From: Alphaproteobacteria bacterium
GTDB lineage: Bacteria; Pseudomonadota; Alphaproteobacteria; Rhodospirillales; Rhodospirillaceae
Assembly (NCBI GenBank): GCA_003250275.1
Contig: QKGW01000561.1
Coordinates: 1-33,416 of the forward strand
Reading direction: 5' to 3'
DNA: 33,416 nucleotides
This document shows, one piece after another, positions 17,777-26,356 of this stretch (positions are counted from its first letter, which is position 1; each line of letters begins with the position of its first letter). The position numbers were made by a program, and so were the translations under genes. The notes below the pieces were generated by a model that was not told the origin of the DNA, did no database searches, and saw only the letters and a list, made by a program, of their open reading frames with translations.

Positions 17777-18580
17777 ATGATGAAGATTTTTGGACGAATC
17801 ATCGCGGCGGCGGCACTGCTGACGGCGAGCGCGGCGCACGCGGCCGAGCCGGTGCACCTCAAGGTCGGCATCCGCGGTGGCATCGGCGAGGATGTGTGGG
17901 CGGTCGCGGCCAAGGTCGGCGAGCGCTACGGCCTCGCCATCGAGCCGGTGGTGTTCGCGGGCACGCTCAGCCCCAACGAGGCCCTCAACACCGGCGAGAT
18001 TCAGGCCAATTCGTTCCAGCACGTGCCGTTCTATCGCGATCAGGTGAAGCAGCGCGGCTACAAGCTCGCGATCGTCGGCAACACCTACCTCTCGCCGGTC
18101 GCGTTCTATTCCAAGAAATACAAGTCGCTGAACGACCTGCCCGTGGGCGCCAAGGTCGGCGTGCCGGATGATCCGAGCAACGAAAGCCGCGCCCTGGTGA
18201 TTTTGCGCGACGCGGGGCTGATTACCCTGCGCGACGGGATCGACACCTACAACGAGACCGTCGGCCTCAAGGACATCAAGGACAATCCGCGCAAGATCGA
18301 AATCGTCGAGGCGAAGTCGGTGGTGCTGGCGCGCGCCTATCAGGACGTCGATGCGGCGGCGGTGATCTCGTCGTTCGGGTCGCAGGTGGGGCTGAACGCG
18401 GCGCGCGACGGCATCGCCCAGGAGAAATTCGAGGGTAACCCCAACGTCAACATCATCGTCGTGCGCGAGCAGGACAAGGACGCGCCGTGGGTGAAGCCGC
18501 TGGTGAAGTCGTTCCAGTCGCCCGAGGTCAAGGACTACATCGAGACGCACCTCAAGGGCGTGCTGATCCCGGTGTTCTGA
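17777..18580 (+). CDS. metQ: MetQ/NlpA-family ABC substrate-binding protein
   Basis: This 267-aa protein has an N-terminal signal peptide (to about residue 22, ending AAHA-AEP) but no lipobox cysteine. It is therefore predicted to be a free periplasmic protein rather than a lipoprotein like E. coli MetQ. The mature part has NlpA-family features: [11 protein letters not shown] at the start, [37 protein letters not shown] and the closing [17 protein letters not shown]. The family binds D/L-methionine and some other sulfur amino acids. A GGAGAAG ribosome site lies 7 nt before ATG 17777. The Cys-codon leader just upstream hints that cysteine supply controls it, so cystine or another organosulfur ligand should be considered beside methionine. 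Confidence 0.85.
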   Translation: MMKIFGRIIAAAALLTASAAHAAEPVHLKVGIRGGIGEDVWAVAAKVGERYGLAIEPVVFAGTLSPNEALNTGEIQANSFQHVPFYRDQVKQRGYKLAIVGNTYLSPVAFYSKKYKSLNDLPVGAKVGVPDDPSNESRALVILRDAGLITLRDGIDTYNETVGLKDIKDNPRKIEIVEAKSVVLARAYQDVDAAAVISSFGSQVGLNAARDGIAQEKFEGNPNVNIIVVREQDKDAPWVKPLVKSFQSPEVKDYIETHLKGVLIPVF

Positions 18581-18602
18581 GACGAACGGCGAGGAGGTCG
18601 AG

Positions 18603-19697
18603 ATGGTCCGCGAATTCGCCGCCGTTCCGGCGGTCGTCGATGAAATTCCCGAGGCCGCTCCGGCGGAGGCGCACGTCGTCTTCGACGGCGTCGGCAAGAC
18701 TTACGCCGGAGGGGTGCGGGCGCTGAACGGGGTGTCGTTCGGTATTCGCCGGGGCGGCGTGTTCGGCATCATCGGCCGCTCCGGCGCGGGCAAGTCGACG
18801 CTGCTGCGCGCCATCAACATGCTGGAGCGCCCCACCGAGGGCCGGGTGCTGGTGGACGGCGTCGACGTGGCCCGCCTCTCCGAGGCCGACCTGATGCGGC
18901 TGCGCCGCCGCATCGGCATGATCTTTCAGCACTTCAACCTGCTGGCAGCGAAGACGGTGCGCGAAAACATCGGCCTGCCGCTCAAGGTCGCCGGGGTTCC
19001 CGCCGCCGAGGTCCGCCGCCGGGTCGAGGCGCTGCTGGACCTGGTGGGGCTTTCCGACAAGGCCGACGTCTACCCGGCCAAACTCTCGGGTGGGCAGAAG
19101 CAGCGGGTCGGCATCGCCCGCGCGCTGGTCCACGATCCGGAAATCCTGCTGTGCGACGAGGCGACCTCCGCCCTCGACCCGGAGAGCACCGCCTCGATCC
19201 TCGCGCTCCTGCGCGACATCAACGCCAAGCTCGGTCTCACCGTGGTGCTGATCACCCACGACATGGCGGTGATCCGCGCGATCTGCGACGAGGTGCTGGT
19301 CCTCGACGGCGGCGACATCGTCGAGCAGGGGCCGGTGTGGAAGGTGTTCGGCGACCCGAAAGGCAACGCCACCCGCGCGCTGCTGTCGCCGTTGCGTCAT
19401 GGTCTGCCCGCCGACCTCGCCGCCCGCCTGCAACCCGAACCGCCGCCCCACGGCGGCCATGCGGTGCTGGCGCTGCGGTTCACCGGCGAGAGCCATCCGG
19501 ACGGCGTCTCTCTCGCCAATCTGCTGGCGTTGGCGCCGGATGCCAAGCTTCTGCACGGTGGCGTCGACCGGATCCAGGGCCACGCCCAGGGCGACCTGAT
19601 CGTCTCGGTGCCGGTGGCGGCGATGCGCTCCGCCGTCGGCGCGCGATTTTCCCCCGATTCCCTGAAGGTGCTCGGCTATGTCGCCCACGATGTTTGA
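18603..19697 (+). CDS. metN: MetN-type ABC ATPase with NIL domain
   Basis: This 364-aa ATPase has Walker A (GRSGAGKST), Q-loop (IFQHFNLL), signature [15 protein letters not shown], Walker B ([12 protein letters not shown]) and H-loop (ITHDMAVI). A C-terminal ferredoxin-like NIL domain (about residues 285-364) follows; in MetN of E. coli it binds methionine and inhibits transport when the cell is replete. An N-terminal extension of about 20 residues precedes the ABC core. GAGGAGG lies 5 nt before ATG 18603, 22 nt after the metQ stop. It powers uptake with the MetI-like permease that overlaps its 3' end. Confidence 0.9.
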   Translation: MVREFAAVPAVVDEIPEAAPAEAHVVFDGVGKTYAGGVRALNGVSFGIRRGGVFGIIGRSGAGKSTLLRAINMLERPTEGRVLVDGVDVARLSEADLMRLRRRIGMIFQHFNLLAAKTVRENIGLPLKVAGVPAAEVRRRVEALLDLVGLSDKADVYPAKLSGGQKQRVGIARALVHDPEILLCDEATSALDPESTASILALLRDINAKLGLTVVLITHDMAVIRAICDEVLVLDGGDIVEQGPVWKVFGDPKGNATRALLSPLRHGLPADLAARLQPEPPPHGGHAVLALRFTGESHPDGVSLANLLALAPDAKLLHGGVDRIQGHAQGDLIVSVPVAAMRSAVGARFSPDSLKVLGYVAHDV

Positions 19698-20334
19698 CCG
19701 CTACCTCCGCGCGTTTTCCGAAACCCTGACGATGGTCTCGATCTCGGTGGCGATCTCGATCTTCATCGGCCTGGTTCTCGCCGTCACCCTGGTCGCCACC
19801 GCGCCCGGCGGGCTTTACCCGCGGCCCAGGTTCAACAAGGCGGTGTCGGTGGTGGTGAACGTGTTCCGCGCCATCCCCTTCATCATTCTGCTGGTGGCGC
19901 TGCTGCCCTTCACCCGCCTGATCGTCGGCACCACCCTCGGCACCTGGGCGGCGATCGTGCCCTTGAGCATCCATCTGATCGCCTTCTACACCCGCATCGC
20001 CCAGGTCAGCCTCAACGAGGTCGATCACGGCCTGATCGAGGCGGCCCATGCGATGGGGTTCCGCCGCTGGCACATCGTCCGCCACGTGATGCTGCCCGAG
20101 GCGCTGCCCGGCATCGTCGGCGGCATGACGGTGTGCGTGATCGCGATGATCAACTCTTCGGCGATGGCCGGGGCGGTGGGCGCGGGCGGCCTCGGCGACC
20201 TCGCGATCCGCTACGGTTACGAGCGCTACGAGACCGAGGTGCTGTTCCAGATCATCGTCATCCTCGTCGCCCTGGTCACCACCGTACAGTTCGGCGGCGA
20301 ATGGCTCTCCCGCCGCGTCGACCACCGCCGCTGA
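19678..20334 (+). CDS. metI: MetI-type ABC permease
   Basis: This 218-aa inner-membrane protein has about five hydrophobic segments and the EAA coupling loop ([26 protein letters not shown]) that contacts MetN. Length matches E. coli MetI. The start at 19678 (MSPTMFDRY) overlaps metN by 20 nt with AAGGTG about 10 nt upstream; an in-frame ATG at 19690 is the alternative. The gene completes a MetQNI importer. Confidence 0.9.
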   Translation: MSPTMFDRYLRAFSETLTMVSISVAISIFIGLVLAVTLVATAPGGLYPRPRFNKAVSVVVNVFRAIPFIILLVALLPFTRLIVGTTLGTWAAIVPLSIHLIAFYTRIAQVSLNEVDHGLIEAAHAMGFRRWHIVRHVMLPEALPGIVGGMTVCVIAMINSSAMAGAVGAGGLGDLAIRYGYERYETEVLFQIIVILVALVTTVQFGGEWLSRRVDHRR

Positions 20335-20353
20335 TACTCTTCCGGAGAAGCCC

Positions 20354-21313
20354 ATGTCCCGTACCGTTTCCATCGACGCCGCCCGCTACCTCGGCGTCGC
20401 GCGCCCCGAGCGGGTGCGCGACGACCTCGCCATCGAAGTGACGCCCAAAAGCTTTCCGCCCTATCTCGACGATCTTGCCGCCGACTGGGTGGCGAGCGTC
20501 GCGCTGCCCGCGTTCAAGCTGGTGAAGCAGCGGCGCGGCGAGACCCGGGGCTTCTGCGCGATCGGCACCGGCACCGGCCTCGACGCGCTCGGCGCGATCG
20601 AGGTGTTCGCGCCCGAGGTGGTGGGCGTCACCGACGTCCACGACGAGATCGTCGCTTCGGCGCGCGACAACATTCTCCGCAATCTCAATGCGCCCGAGGG
20701 CATCCGCTTGCTCTCCGGCACCGGCGACCTCCTGTCGCCGCTCGCCGGGGTCGCGCCGCGCTTCGACGTGATCTACGAAAATCTCCCCAACGTACCGACC
20801 AACGCCAGCGTCGCCCTGGCGGGGGAGCGGGCGAGTTCGAGCTTCTTCGGGCCGCGGCCGGAAGATGTGCCCGCCCCGGTGCAGGCGGCGCTGCTCACCC
20901 TCCACTACCTCGCGCTGGTGCAGGCGCGCGAGTATCTGGTTCCGGGCGGGGTGATGCTGTCGATGCTCGGCGCGCGGGTGCCGCTGCAGAGCTTCCTCGA
21001 CATGGCGGCGCTGGCGGGCTACCGGCCGTCGTTCCTCACCTATGGCTGGAAAATCCAGGCCGAGGCGGTGGAAATGCTCAACGGCCATGCCGAATGGCAG
21101 CGCCGCGGCATGGGACCGTTCCACTTCTACCGCATCGAGGATCTGGAGGCGGCGTTTGCCGATCTTGAGCCCGAGGCGGCCGCGCCCCGTGCTCTCGAAA
21201 TCGAGGCGGAACTGGCCTCCCGCGCGCTCGATGCCGACGCCGCCCTGGCGCTCCACCAACGGGGCACGCGCATCGGCCACACCTACGCGGTGCTGCATTC
21301 GGAGCTGCCGTGA
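20354..21313 (+). CDS. Class I SAM-dependent methyltransferase, substrate unknown
   Basis: This 319-aa protein has a Rossmann methyltransferase core in its middle. Motif I is GFCAIGTGTGLDALG (about residues 67-81), the acidic loop VTDVH follows, and a motif-IV-like ENLPNVP occupies the place of the (N/D)PPY motif of HemK/PrmA-type enzymes. N- and C-terminal parts (about 60 and 100 residues) have no features I recognise. It lies 19 nt after metI with GGAGAAG before ATG 20354, so it is cotranscribed with the transporter. The Asn-Pro element suggests a planar or amide nitrogen substrate, but a thiol or thioether cannot be excluded. Its product or substrate may be what the transporter imports or what the next gene cleaves; that is inference from gene order. 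Confidence 0.7.
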   Translation: MSRTVSIDAARYLGVARPERVRDDLAIEVTPKSFPPYLDDLAADWVASVALPAFKLVKQRRGETRGFCAIGTGTGLDALGAIEVFAPEVVGVTDVHDEIVASARDNILRNLNAPEGIRLLSGTGDLLSPLAGVAPRFDVIYENLPNVPTNASVALAGERASSSFFGPRPEDVPAPVQAALLTLHYLALVQAREYLVPGGVMLSMLGARVPLQSFLDMAALAGYRPSFLTYGWKIQAEAVEMLNGHAEWQRRGMGPFHFYRIEDLEAAFADLEPEAAAPRALEIEAELASRALDADAALALHQRGTRIGHTYAVLHSELP

Positions 21314-21909
21314 CGGTGGAAAGCCCCCTCGACCGCCTGCTGGCGCTGATGCGCGCGAGCTTCGTCAAGGCCGGGGCGGATGCGGCGGCGGCGGAAAGCG
21401 CGCGGGTGCTGGCGGCGTTGCCCGCGCCCGGTGCGCCGCTCGCGGCGCCGCTGACGGAGTCCGCGCATCCGCTGCTGGCGGAAGTGCCGGAGGCGGCGCG
21501 GGCGGCGGGCGGAGCATGGGCGGTAGAGTTGCTGCCGCTGGCGGCATGGCTGCCGTGGCGCTATTCCTACACTCCGAGGCCCGACGCGCCGGGCCTGGAA
21601 AACCGCATGGCGTGGGCCGAACTGGTGGGGCCTGCGGCGCCGATCCGTTCGGATGTCGTCGGCTTCGGCCTTACCGTCATCACCCGGAGTACCTTTTATC
21701 CGCCGCATCGCCATCCGGCGGTGGAACTCTACGCGGTGGTGGCGGGAGCTTCCGAATGGACGCTCGACGGCGTGACGCGCTCGTGCCGGGCAGGGGATTT
21801 TATCCTCCACCCGTCGGACGTGCCGCACGCGATGCGCGCCCTCGATGCGCCGTTGCTCGGGATCTACTCCTGGACCGGCGATATCGTCTCGGCCACCGCT
21901 TACCTCTGA
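21310..21909 (+). CDS. DMSP-lyase-family cupin protein
   Basis: This 199-aa protein carries in its C-terminal half a cupin with the metal set seen in DMSP lyases of the DddL/DddQ group. PPHRHPAVELYAVVAG supplies His133, His135, Glu139 and Tyr141, and HPSDVPHAM supplies His173. The tail LLGIYSWTGDI also matches that family. The N-terminal half is helical and Ala-rich. DMSP lyases split dimethylsulfoniopropionate into dimethylsulfide and acrylate by abstracting a proton with the metal-bound Tyr. The residues are present, but many family members have other or unknown substrates. GTG 21310 overlaps the methyltransferase stop (GTGA) with GGAG 5 nt upstream. It is the last gene of the Met-transport operon; no plus-strand T-run terminator follows. 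Confidence 0.7.
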   Translation: MTVESPLDRLLALMRASFVKAGADAAAAESARVLAALPAPGAPLAAPLTESAHPLLAEVPEAARAAGGAWAVELLPLAAWLPWRYSYTPRPDAPGLENRMAWAELVGPAAPIRSDVVGFGLTVITRSTFYPPHRHPAVELYAVVAGASEWTLDGVTRSCRAGDFILHPSDVPHAMRALDAPLLGIYSWTGDIVSATAYL

Positions 21910-21919
21910 AGAGCCGACG

Positions 21920-21945
21920 AAAAAAAACCGGCGAGGAATCGCCGG
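21920..21945 (-). terminator. Rho-independent terminator of the PP-loop/Ldh/thrC-like operon
   Basis: CCGGCGA and TCGCCGG (21928-21934, 21939-21945) form a perfect 7-bp stem around 4 nt. On the minus strand it is followed by eight T residues (21927-21920). It lies 20 nt past the stop of the short PP-loop gene. On the plus strand the stem lacks a T-run. Confidence 0.85.
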
Positions 21946-21965
21946 GGCACGGCTCGGGAGGAACA

Positions 21966-22352
21966 TCAGTCATGGTCGACAAAGACGCTGCTGGCGACGG
22001 TGTCCACCCCGAACGCCTCCAGGGCCGCGTCCATCACCATGTCGAACTTCAATGCCGAATTGCAGGCGACGCACGGGTTGGGCGTGCGACCGTGGGCGTA
22101 GGCGGCGCGGAAGGGTTCGATTATGCGCCGGGTAAAGGCTTCGGCGGTGTCGAGGAAATAGTGGGCGATGCTGAGGTCGCGACATACTGCCGCCGCCTCG
22201 AAGCCGCAGCAGGGACGGGTGTTGCCGCAGGACTGTGGGATGCGCATCGTGACCCCGAACGCATCCCAGCCCCGGTTCAGCAAAAGCCGGGCGGTGGCGC
22301 TGGAATCGACGCCTCCGCTCATCAACACCGCCACTTTGCGCGGCCGTGACAA
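21966..22352 (-). CDS. Short MnmA-like PP-loop ATPase (N-terminal domain only)
   Basis: This 128-aa product matches only the N-terminal domain of tRNA 2-thiouridylase MnmA, which is normally about 360 aa. It keeps the PP-loop VLMSGGVDSSATA (residues about 9-21), a CCG element followed by DLSIAHYFLDTAEAF, and the NPCVACN segment with the first catalytic-type Cys. It stops about where MnmA would read (A)TGHY. The tRNA-binding and second-Cys parts are missing and no continuation is visible in other frames. Start is TTG 22352 (a TGA lies in frame upstream); GTG or ATG codons 7-11 residues later are alternatives. A strong terminator 20 nt past the stop and an operon position argue for a maintained short gene; a truncated remnant is the other reading. 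Confidence 0.6.
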   Translation of the reverse strand: MSRPRKVAVLMSGGVDSSATARLLLNRGWDAFGVTMRIPQSCGNTRPCCGFEAAAVCRDLSIAHYFLDTAEAFTRRIIEPFRAAYAHGRTPNPCVACNSALKFDMVMDAALEAFGVDTVASSVFVDHD

Positions 22353-22381
22353 AGGCAGGCGGCCTCATGGCATCGTTCTCT

Positions 22382-23458
22382 CTAGTCCGCCAGAAGCGTA
22401 TCGAGGTCGAATCCCTGGCCGGTCGCGGCGGTGCGCAGCGCGGACAGCGTTTCCGGGGCGATCTTGAGGCCGGTACGGGCGGCGTGCAGGCGGTTTCCGC
22501 GTTCCGGGTCGCCGGGCAGCAGCACCCGTTCGACACCATGTGCGGGCGGCGTGCCGGCGACGTAGCCGTAGACCTCGTCGGCGAGGCCCGTCCAGTCGCC
22601 GTCGGCGATCCGGGCCGGATCGAAGACGAAGGCGAGGACGTTGTTGACGATCCGTCCCGGGCGGAGATTGGCGGGCAGCGACGGTAATCCCGCCGCGATC
22701 ACGCCGCCGAGGATCTCGCAGACGAGCGCGAGGCCCGAGCCCTTATGCCCTCCGAACGGGAGGATCGCGCCGGTGGGCTCCGAGAACATCACCGAGGGGG
22801 CGCGGGTCGCTTCGCCCCGTGGGCCGATCAGTTGGCCGTCGTCCATCTCCTCTCCGCGGTTCATCGCCACCCGGCATTTGTTGGCGGCGACCGCGCTGGT
22901 GGCGAAATCGAGCAGCAGAGGCGGATGTGCGGGGGTGGCCGGCAGGGCGACGCAGATTGGATTGGTGCCGAGGCGCGGACGGATGCCGCCGAACGGCGCC
23001 TGTTGCGGCCGGCTCACGACGTTGACGAAGAATACCGCCGCCAGCCCGGCGCGGATCGCCTGTTCGCCGTAGCTGCCGACGCGGCCGATGTGGTGGGCGT
23101 TGCGGATCGCGAGGATCGTCGCGCCCTTCGTCTTCGCACGCGCGATCGCAAGGTCGGCGGCCTCGCGGGCGATCACTTGGCCGTAGCCGAAGTCGCCGTC
23201 CACCACCAGGAACGGCGGTTCGTCGCGCAGGATGCGGGCGTGGCGGTCGGGCTGGAGGTGGTCGAGCGCAAGGCTGTTGAGGTAGATCGGCACCTGGCAG
23301 AGGCCATGGCTGGCGTGGCCGGTGGCTTCCGCGTCGACGAGGTTGCGGGCGACGATGCCCGCCTCTCCGGGAGAGCTGCCCGCGCGGACGAAGATTTCGG
23401 TGACGGCGGCGGTGACGCGGTCGAGGGCGAAGGTGGTGGTGGCGGCCGGTTCGTGCAT
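22382..23458 (-). CDS. Ldh_2-family (malate/ureidoglycolate/sulfolactate-type) dehydrogenase
   Basis: This 358-aa NAD(P)-dependent oxidoreductase has the Ldh_2 fold marks: ATGHASHGLCQVPIYL near residue 50, DGDFGYGQVIA, the catalytic-His region RNAHHIGRVGSYGEQA, GTNPICVALPA, LDFATSAVAANK and LPFGGHKGSGLALVCEIL. The family interconverts 2-hydroxy and 2-oxo acids or related amide alcohols. Members include malate, ureidoglycolate, 2,3-diketogulonate and (R)-sulfolactate dehydrogenase (ComC). The start ATG 23458 lies 7 nt after the thrC-like stop with GAGGGG just upstream. Neighbours (a sulfonate-type importer and a threonine-synthase-like PLP enzyme) make a C3 sulfonate or hydroxy-amino-acid derived oxoacid plausible. 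Sequence alone does not fix the substrate. Confidence 0.82.
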   Translation of the reverse strand: MHEPAATTTFALDRVTAAVTEIFVRAGSSPGEAGIVARNLVDAEATGHASHGLCQVPIYLNSLALDHLQPDRHARILRDEPPFLVVDGDFGYGQVIAREAADLAIARAKTKGATILAIRNAHHIGRVGSYGEQAIRAGLAAVFFVNVVSRPQQAPFGGIRPRLGTNPICVALPATPAHPPLLLDFATSAVAANKCRVAMNRGEEMDDGQLIGPRGEATRAPSVMFSEPTGAILPFGGHKGSGLALVCEILGGVIAAGLPSLPANLRPGRIVNNVLAFVFDPARIADGDWTGLADEVYGYVAGTPPAHGVERVLLPGDPERGNRLHAARTGLKIAPETLSALRTAATGQGFDLDTLLAD

Positions 23459-23465
23459 CGTCCCC

Positions 23466-24707
23466 TCACAGGCTGGCGTAGTCGATGGGGGCGAGGCGGT
23501 CGAGGCTGCGCGTCACCGGCGGCAGCGGATACTTGAGGCCGCTCGCGCAGTTGAACAGCACCACCCGCTCGGCGGCGGAGACCAGCCCGTCGGCGAGTGC
23601 CTGCTCGTAGGCCGCGACCGTCGCCGCGCCTTCCGGGCAGAGCAGCAGGCCGTCGTCCTTCGCGGTGCGGTCGAGGGCGGCGCGGATCGCGTCGTCGTCC
23701 ACCGCGATCGCGAAGCCGCCGCTTTCCCGCACCGCGCGCAGGATCAAAAAGTCGCCAACAGCTTGCGGCACGCGGATTCCGGCGGCGAAGGTGTGGGCGT
23801 TTTCCCAGCGCGGCGCGTGTTCGACACCGGTCTTCCAAGCCTCGACCATCGGCGCGCAGCCGCTCGCCTGGACCGCTACCATCCGGGGCAGTTTGCCGGT
23901 GATGAAGCCGATTTCGCGGAGTTCGGCGAACGCTTTCCACATGCCGATCAGGCCGGTGCCGCCGCCGGTGGGGTAGAAGATGACGTCGGGAAGCTTCCAG
24001 CCGAGCTGTTCCGCGAGCTCCAGGCCCATAGTCTTCTTGCCCTCGATGCGATAGGGCTCCTTGAGCGTCGAGACGTCGAACCATCCGGCCTCCGTCTTGC
24101 CTGCGCCGACGATCTTGCCGCAATCGTCGATCAGGCCGTTGACGCGATAGACGGTGGCGCCCTGGAGTTCGATTTCGGAGACGTTCACTTCCGGCGTATC
24201 GGCGGGGCAGAAGATCGTCGAGCGGATGCCCGCGCGGCTGGCGTAGGCGGCTAGGGCCGCACCCGCATTGCCGTTGGTGGGCATGGCGACGCGGGAAATC
24301 CCGAGCTCCTTCGCCATCGCCACCGCGAGGGCGAGCCCGCGCGCCTTGAACGAGCCGGTCGGCAGCCGGCCTTCGTCCTTCACCAGCGCCGGAGCCGCCC
24401 CGAGGCGCTTCGCCAGCGCCGGCAGGCTCACCAGCGGCGTTTCCACCTCGCCGAGGCTGACGATGTTCGCCGTGCGCCGTACCGGCAGCAACTCGCGGTA
24501 ACGCCACAAACCGGAGGGGCGCGCCGACAGGGCGTCCTTGGTGAGGGTCCGGCGAACGCCGTCGAGGTCGTAGCGCACCAGCAGCGGCTTGCCCGCTTCC
24601 GAAAGATTGTGAACGGTATCGGCGGGATAGGCCTTGCCGGTATAGGCGCACTCGAGGTGAGTGACGAAGGTCGGCCGCTCGGTGGCGAGATTGGCATCGA
24701 AGGACAC
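23466..24707 (-). CDS. Threonine-synthase-like PLP enzyme (fold type II)
   Basis: This 413-aa protein has the archaeal/plant-type threonine synthase layout: an N-terminal zinc-ribbon-like stretch (LECAYTGKAYPAD...AGKPLLVRYDL) that has kept one Cys (Cys20), so it cannot bind zinc classically. The PLP lysine is Lys121 in TGSFKARGLAL, phosphate loops are NGNAGAALAAY and PTGGGTGLIG, and the C-terminal part is LFNCASGLKYP. Relatives include cysteate synthase of methanogens, which uses sulfite, and other beta/gamma-replacement or elimination enzymes. It sits in an operon with a sulfonate/nitrate-type importer and an Ldh_2 dehydrogenase, not with hom or thrB, so a housekeeping threonine role is doubtful. 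Start is GTG 24707 with GGAG 8 nt upstream; an in-frame TAA precedes it, so no longer start exists. Confidence 0.8.
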   Translation of the reverse strand: MSFDANLATERPTFVTHLECAYTGKAYPADTVHNLSEAGKPLLVRYDLDGVRRTLTKDALSARPSGLWRYRELLPVRRTANIVSLGEVETPLVSLPALAKRLGAAPALVKDEGRLPTGSFKARGLALAVAMAKELGISRVAMPTNGNAGAALAAYASRAGIRSTIFCPADTPEVNVSEIELQGATVYRVNGLIDDCGKIVGAGKTEAGWFDVSTLKEPYRIEGKKTMGLELAEQLGWKLPDVIFYPTGGGTGLIGMWKAFAELREIGFITGKLPRMVAVQASGCAPMVEAWKTGVEHAPRWENAHTFAAGIRVPQAVGDFLILRAVRESGGFAIAVDDDAIRAALDRTAKDDGLLLCPEGAATVAAYEQALADGLVSAAERVVLFNCASGLKYPLPPVTRSLDRLAPIDYASL

Positions 24708-24728
24708 GATGAAACTCCGAATGAAGGG

Positions 24729-25562
24729 TTAGCGGACCATGCCCCAGCGGCGCACGGTGCGGTCGGCGATGGCGCGGAACACCACCGCCTCGACGAGGAG
24801 GCCGATGACGATCACCGCGATCAGCCCGGCGAAGACCTTGTCGATGTAAAGCTCGTTGCGGTTCTGGAAGATGAACCACCCGAGCCCGCCCTTGCCCGAC
24901 GACACCCCGAACACCAGTTCGGCCGCGATCAGGGTGCGCCAAGCGAACGCCCAGCCGACCTTGAGGCCGCTCAGGATCGCGGGAAACGCGGCGGGGATCA
25001 GGATCAGCCAGACGTAGCGCAGGCCTCGGAGGCCGTAATTCCGGCCGGTCATCCGCAGAGTTTCGGATACCGCGGTGAAACCGGCGTGGGTGTTGAGCGC
25101 AAGCGGCCACAGCACCGCGTGGACCAGCACGAACATGAGGCTGACCTCGCCGAGGCCGAACCACAGCATCGCGAGCGGCAGCAGCGCGATCGCGGGTAGC
25201 GGGTTGAACATTGCGGTGAGCGTGGCGAGGATATCGTTACCGATGCGGGTGGAGACCGCGAAGGCGGTGGCGAACATCGCCAGCGCCACCGCGACGGCAT
25301 AGCCCTTGAGCAGCGTGGCAAGGGAAACCCACGCCATGCCGAGCAGGTTGTCGCGCGTCACGCCTTCCCACAGTGCCGCGGTGGTGGCGGCGAAGGTGGG
25401 GAACATTAGCGGATTGTTTTGCCAACGTGCGGCGATCTCCCATGCCAGGGCGACGCAGGCGAGCACCAGCACCCGGCGCAACGGGGTGTTGCGCGCGAGG
25501 CGGGCGGCGAGTGGCAGTGGCCGCGCCACCGTATCGGCGGCGGTTTCGGCGATCTCGCTCAT
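24729..25562 (-). CDS. ABC permease, sulfonate/nitrate/taurine type
   Basis: This 277-aa inner-membrane protein has about six hydrophobic helices and a coupling-helix region (TLRMTGRNYGLRGLRYVWLILIPAAFPAI) typical of SsuC/TauC/NrtB permeases. The N-terminus is cytoplasmic and Ala/Thr-rich. ATG 25562 overlaps the ATPase stop (ATGA), so subunits are translated in step. It forms the channel of the importer with the ATPase and the binding protein encoded upstream. Confidence 0.88.
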   Translation of the reverse strand: MSEIAETAADTVARPLPLAARLARNTPLRRVLVLACVALAWEIAARWQNNPLMFPTFAATTAALWEGVTRDNLLGMAWVSLATLLKGYAVAVALAMFATAFAVSTRIGNDILATLTAMFNPLPAIALLPLAMLWFGLGEVSLMFVLVHAVLWPLALNTHAGFTAVSETLRMTGRNYGLRGLRYVWLILIPAAFPAILSGLKVGWAFAWRTLIAAELVFGVSSGKGGLGWFIFQNRNELYIDKVFAGLIAVIVIGLLVEAVVFRAIADRTVRRWGMVR

Positions 25563-26356
25563 ATCTGGAAATCTCCTTGCGCGGCCTCGCGCGTGGCGAA
25601 GAGCATGTCGTGGATGCGCGAGGCGGTGTCCTGGAACACGCGGCTGCCGATCGCGGCGCGGCCGAACTCGCGGCAGTCGATCTCGGCCCTGACCCGTCCG
25701 GGATGGGGCGAGAGCACGAGGATGCGGCTGCCGACGATCAGCGCTTCCTCGATCGAATGGGTGACGAACAGCATGGTGAAGCGGATGTCTTCCCACAGTC
25801 GCAGGAGGTCGTCCTGCATTTGCTGGCGGGTGAGGGCGTCGAGCGCAGCGAAGGGTTCGTCCATCAGGAGAATGTCGGGTTCCATGGCGAGCGCGCGGGC
25901 GATCGCGACGCGCTGCTTCATGCCGCCCGAGAGCATGTGCGGATGGACATCGGCGAATTTTGCGAGGCCGACGCGGGCGATCGCCTCCTCCGACCGGAGT
26001 TCCGCCGTGGCGCGATCGACGCGGCGGCTGGCGAGCAGGGGAAAAGTCACGTTCTGTCGCACCGTTTTCCACGGCAGCAACTGGTCGAATTCCTGGAACA
26101 CCATCATCCGGTCCGGTCCGGGTCCGGTCACCGCTTTGCCGCGCAGCCGCACCTCGCCCGCCTCGGGCTTGAGAAAACCGCCCACCGCCTTGAGAAGCGA
26201 CGATTTGCCGCATCCCGAGGGGCCGAGAAGGACGAAGCGCTCGCCCGCGCGCACCGAGAAGCCCACGCGCTCGGTGGCGGTGATGACGTGGTCGCGGGCG
26301 GCGTAACGCAGGGTTACGCCGTCCGCGAGCAGAAGGGGGTTCGTGCCGCCGCTCAA
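25559..26356 (-). CDS. ABC ATPase, sulfonate/nitrate/taurine type
   Basis: This 265-aa SsuB/TauB-like ATPase has Walker A (GPSGCGKSS), the Q-loop (VFQEFDQLLPWKT), signature MLSGGMKQRVAIARAL, Walker B (ILLMDEPFAALD) and H-loop (VTHSIEEAL). The start is TTG 26356. It carries a perfect GGAGG 6 nt upstream and overlaps the binding-protein stop (TTGA), and no better start exists before the domain. It hydrolyses ATP to drive the permease encoded next. Confidence 0.88.
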   Translation of the reverse strand: MSGGTNPLLLADGVTLRYAARDHVITATERVGFSVRAGERFVLLGPSGCGKSSLLKAVGGFLKPEAGEVRLRGKAVTGPGPDRMMVFQEFDQLLPWKTVRQNVTFPLLASRRVDRATAELRSEEAIARVGLAKFADVHPHMLSGGMKQRVAIARALAMEPDILLMDEPFAALDALTRQQMQDDLLRLWEDIRFTMLFVTHSIEEALIVGSRILVLSPHPGRVRAEIDCREFGRAAIGSRVFQDTASRIHDMLFATREAAQGDFQI

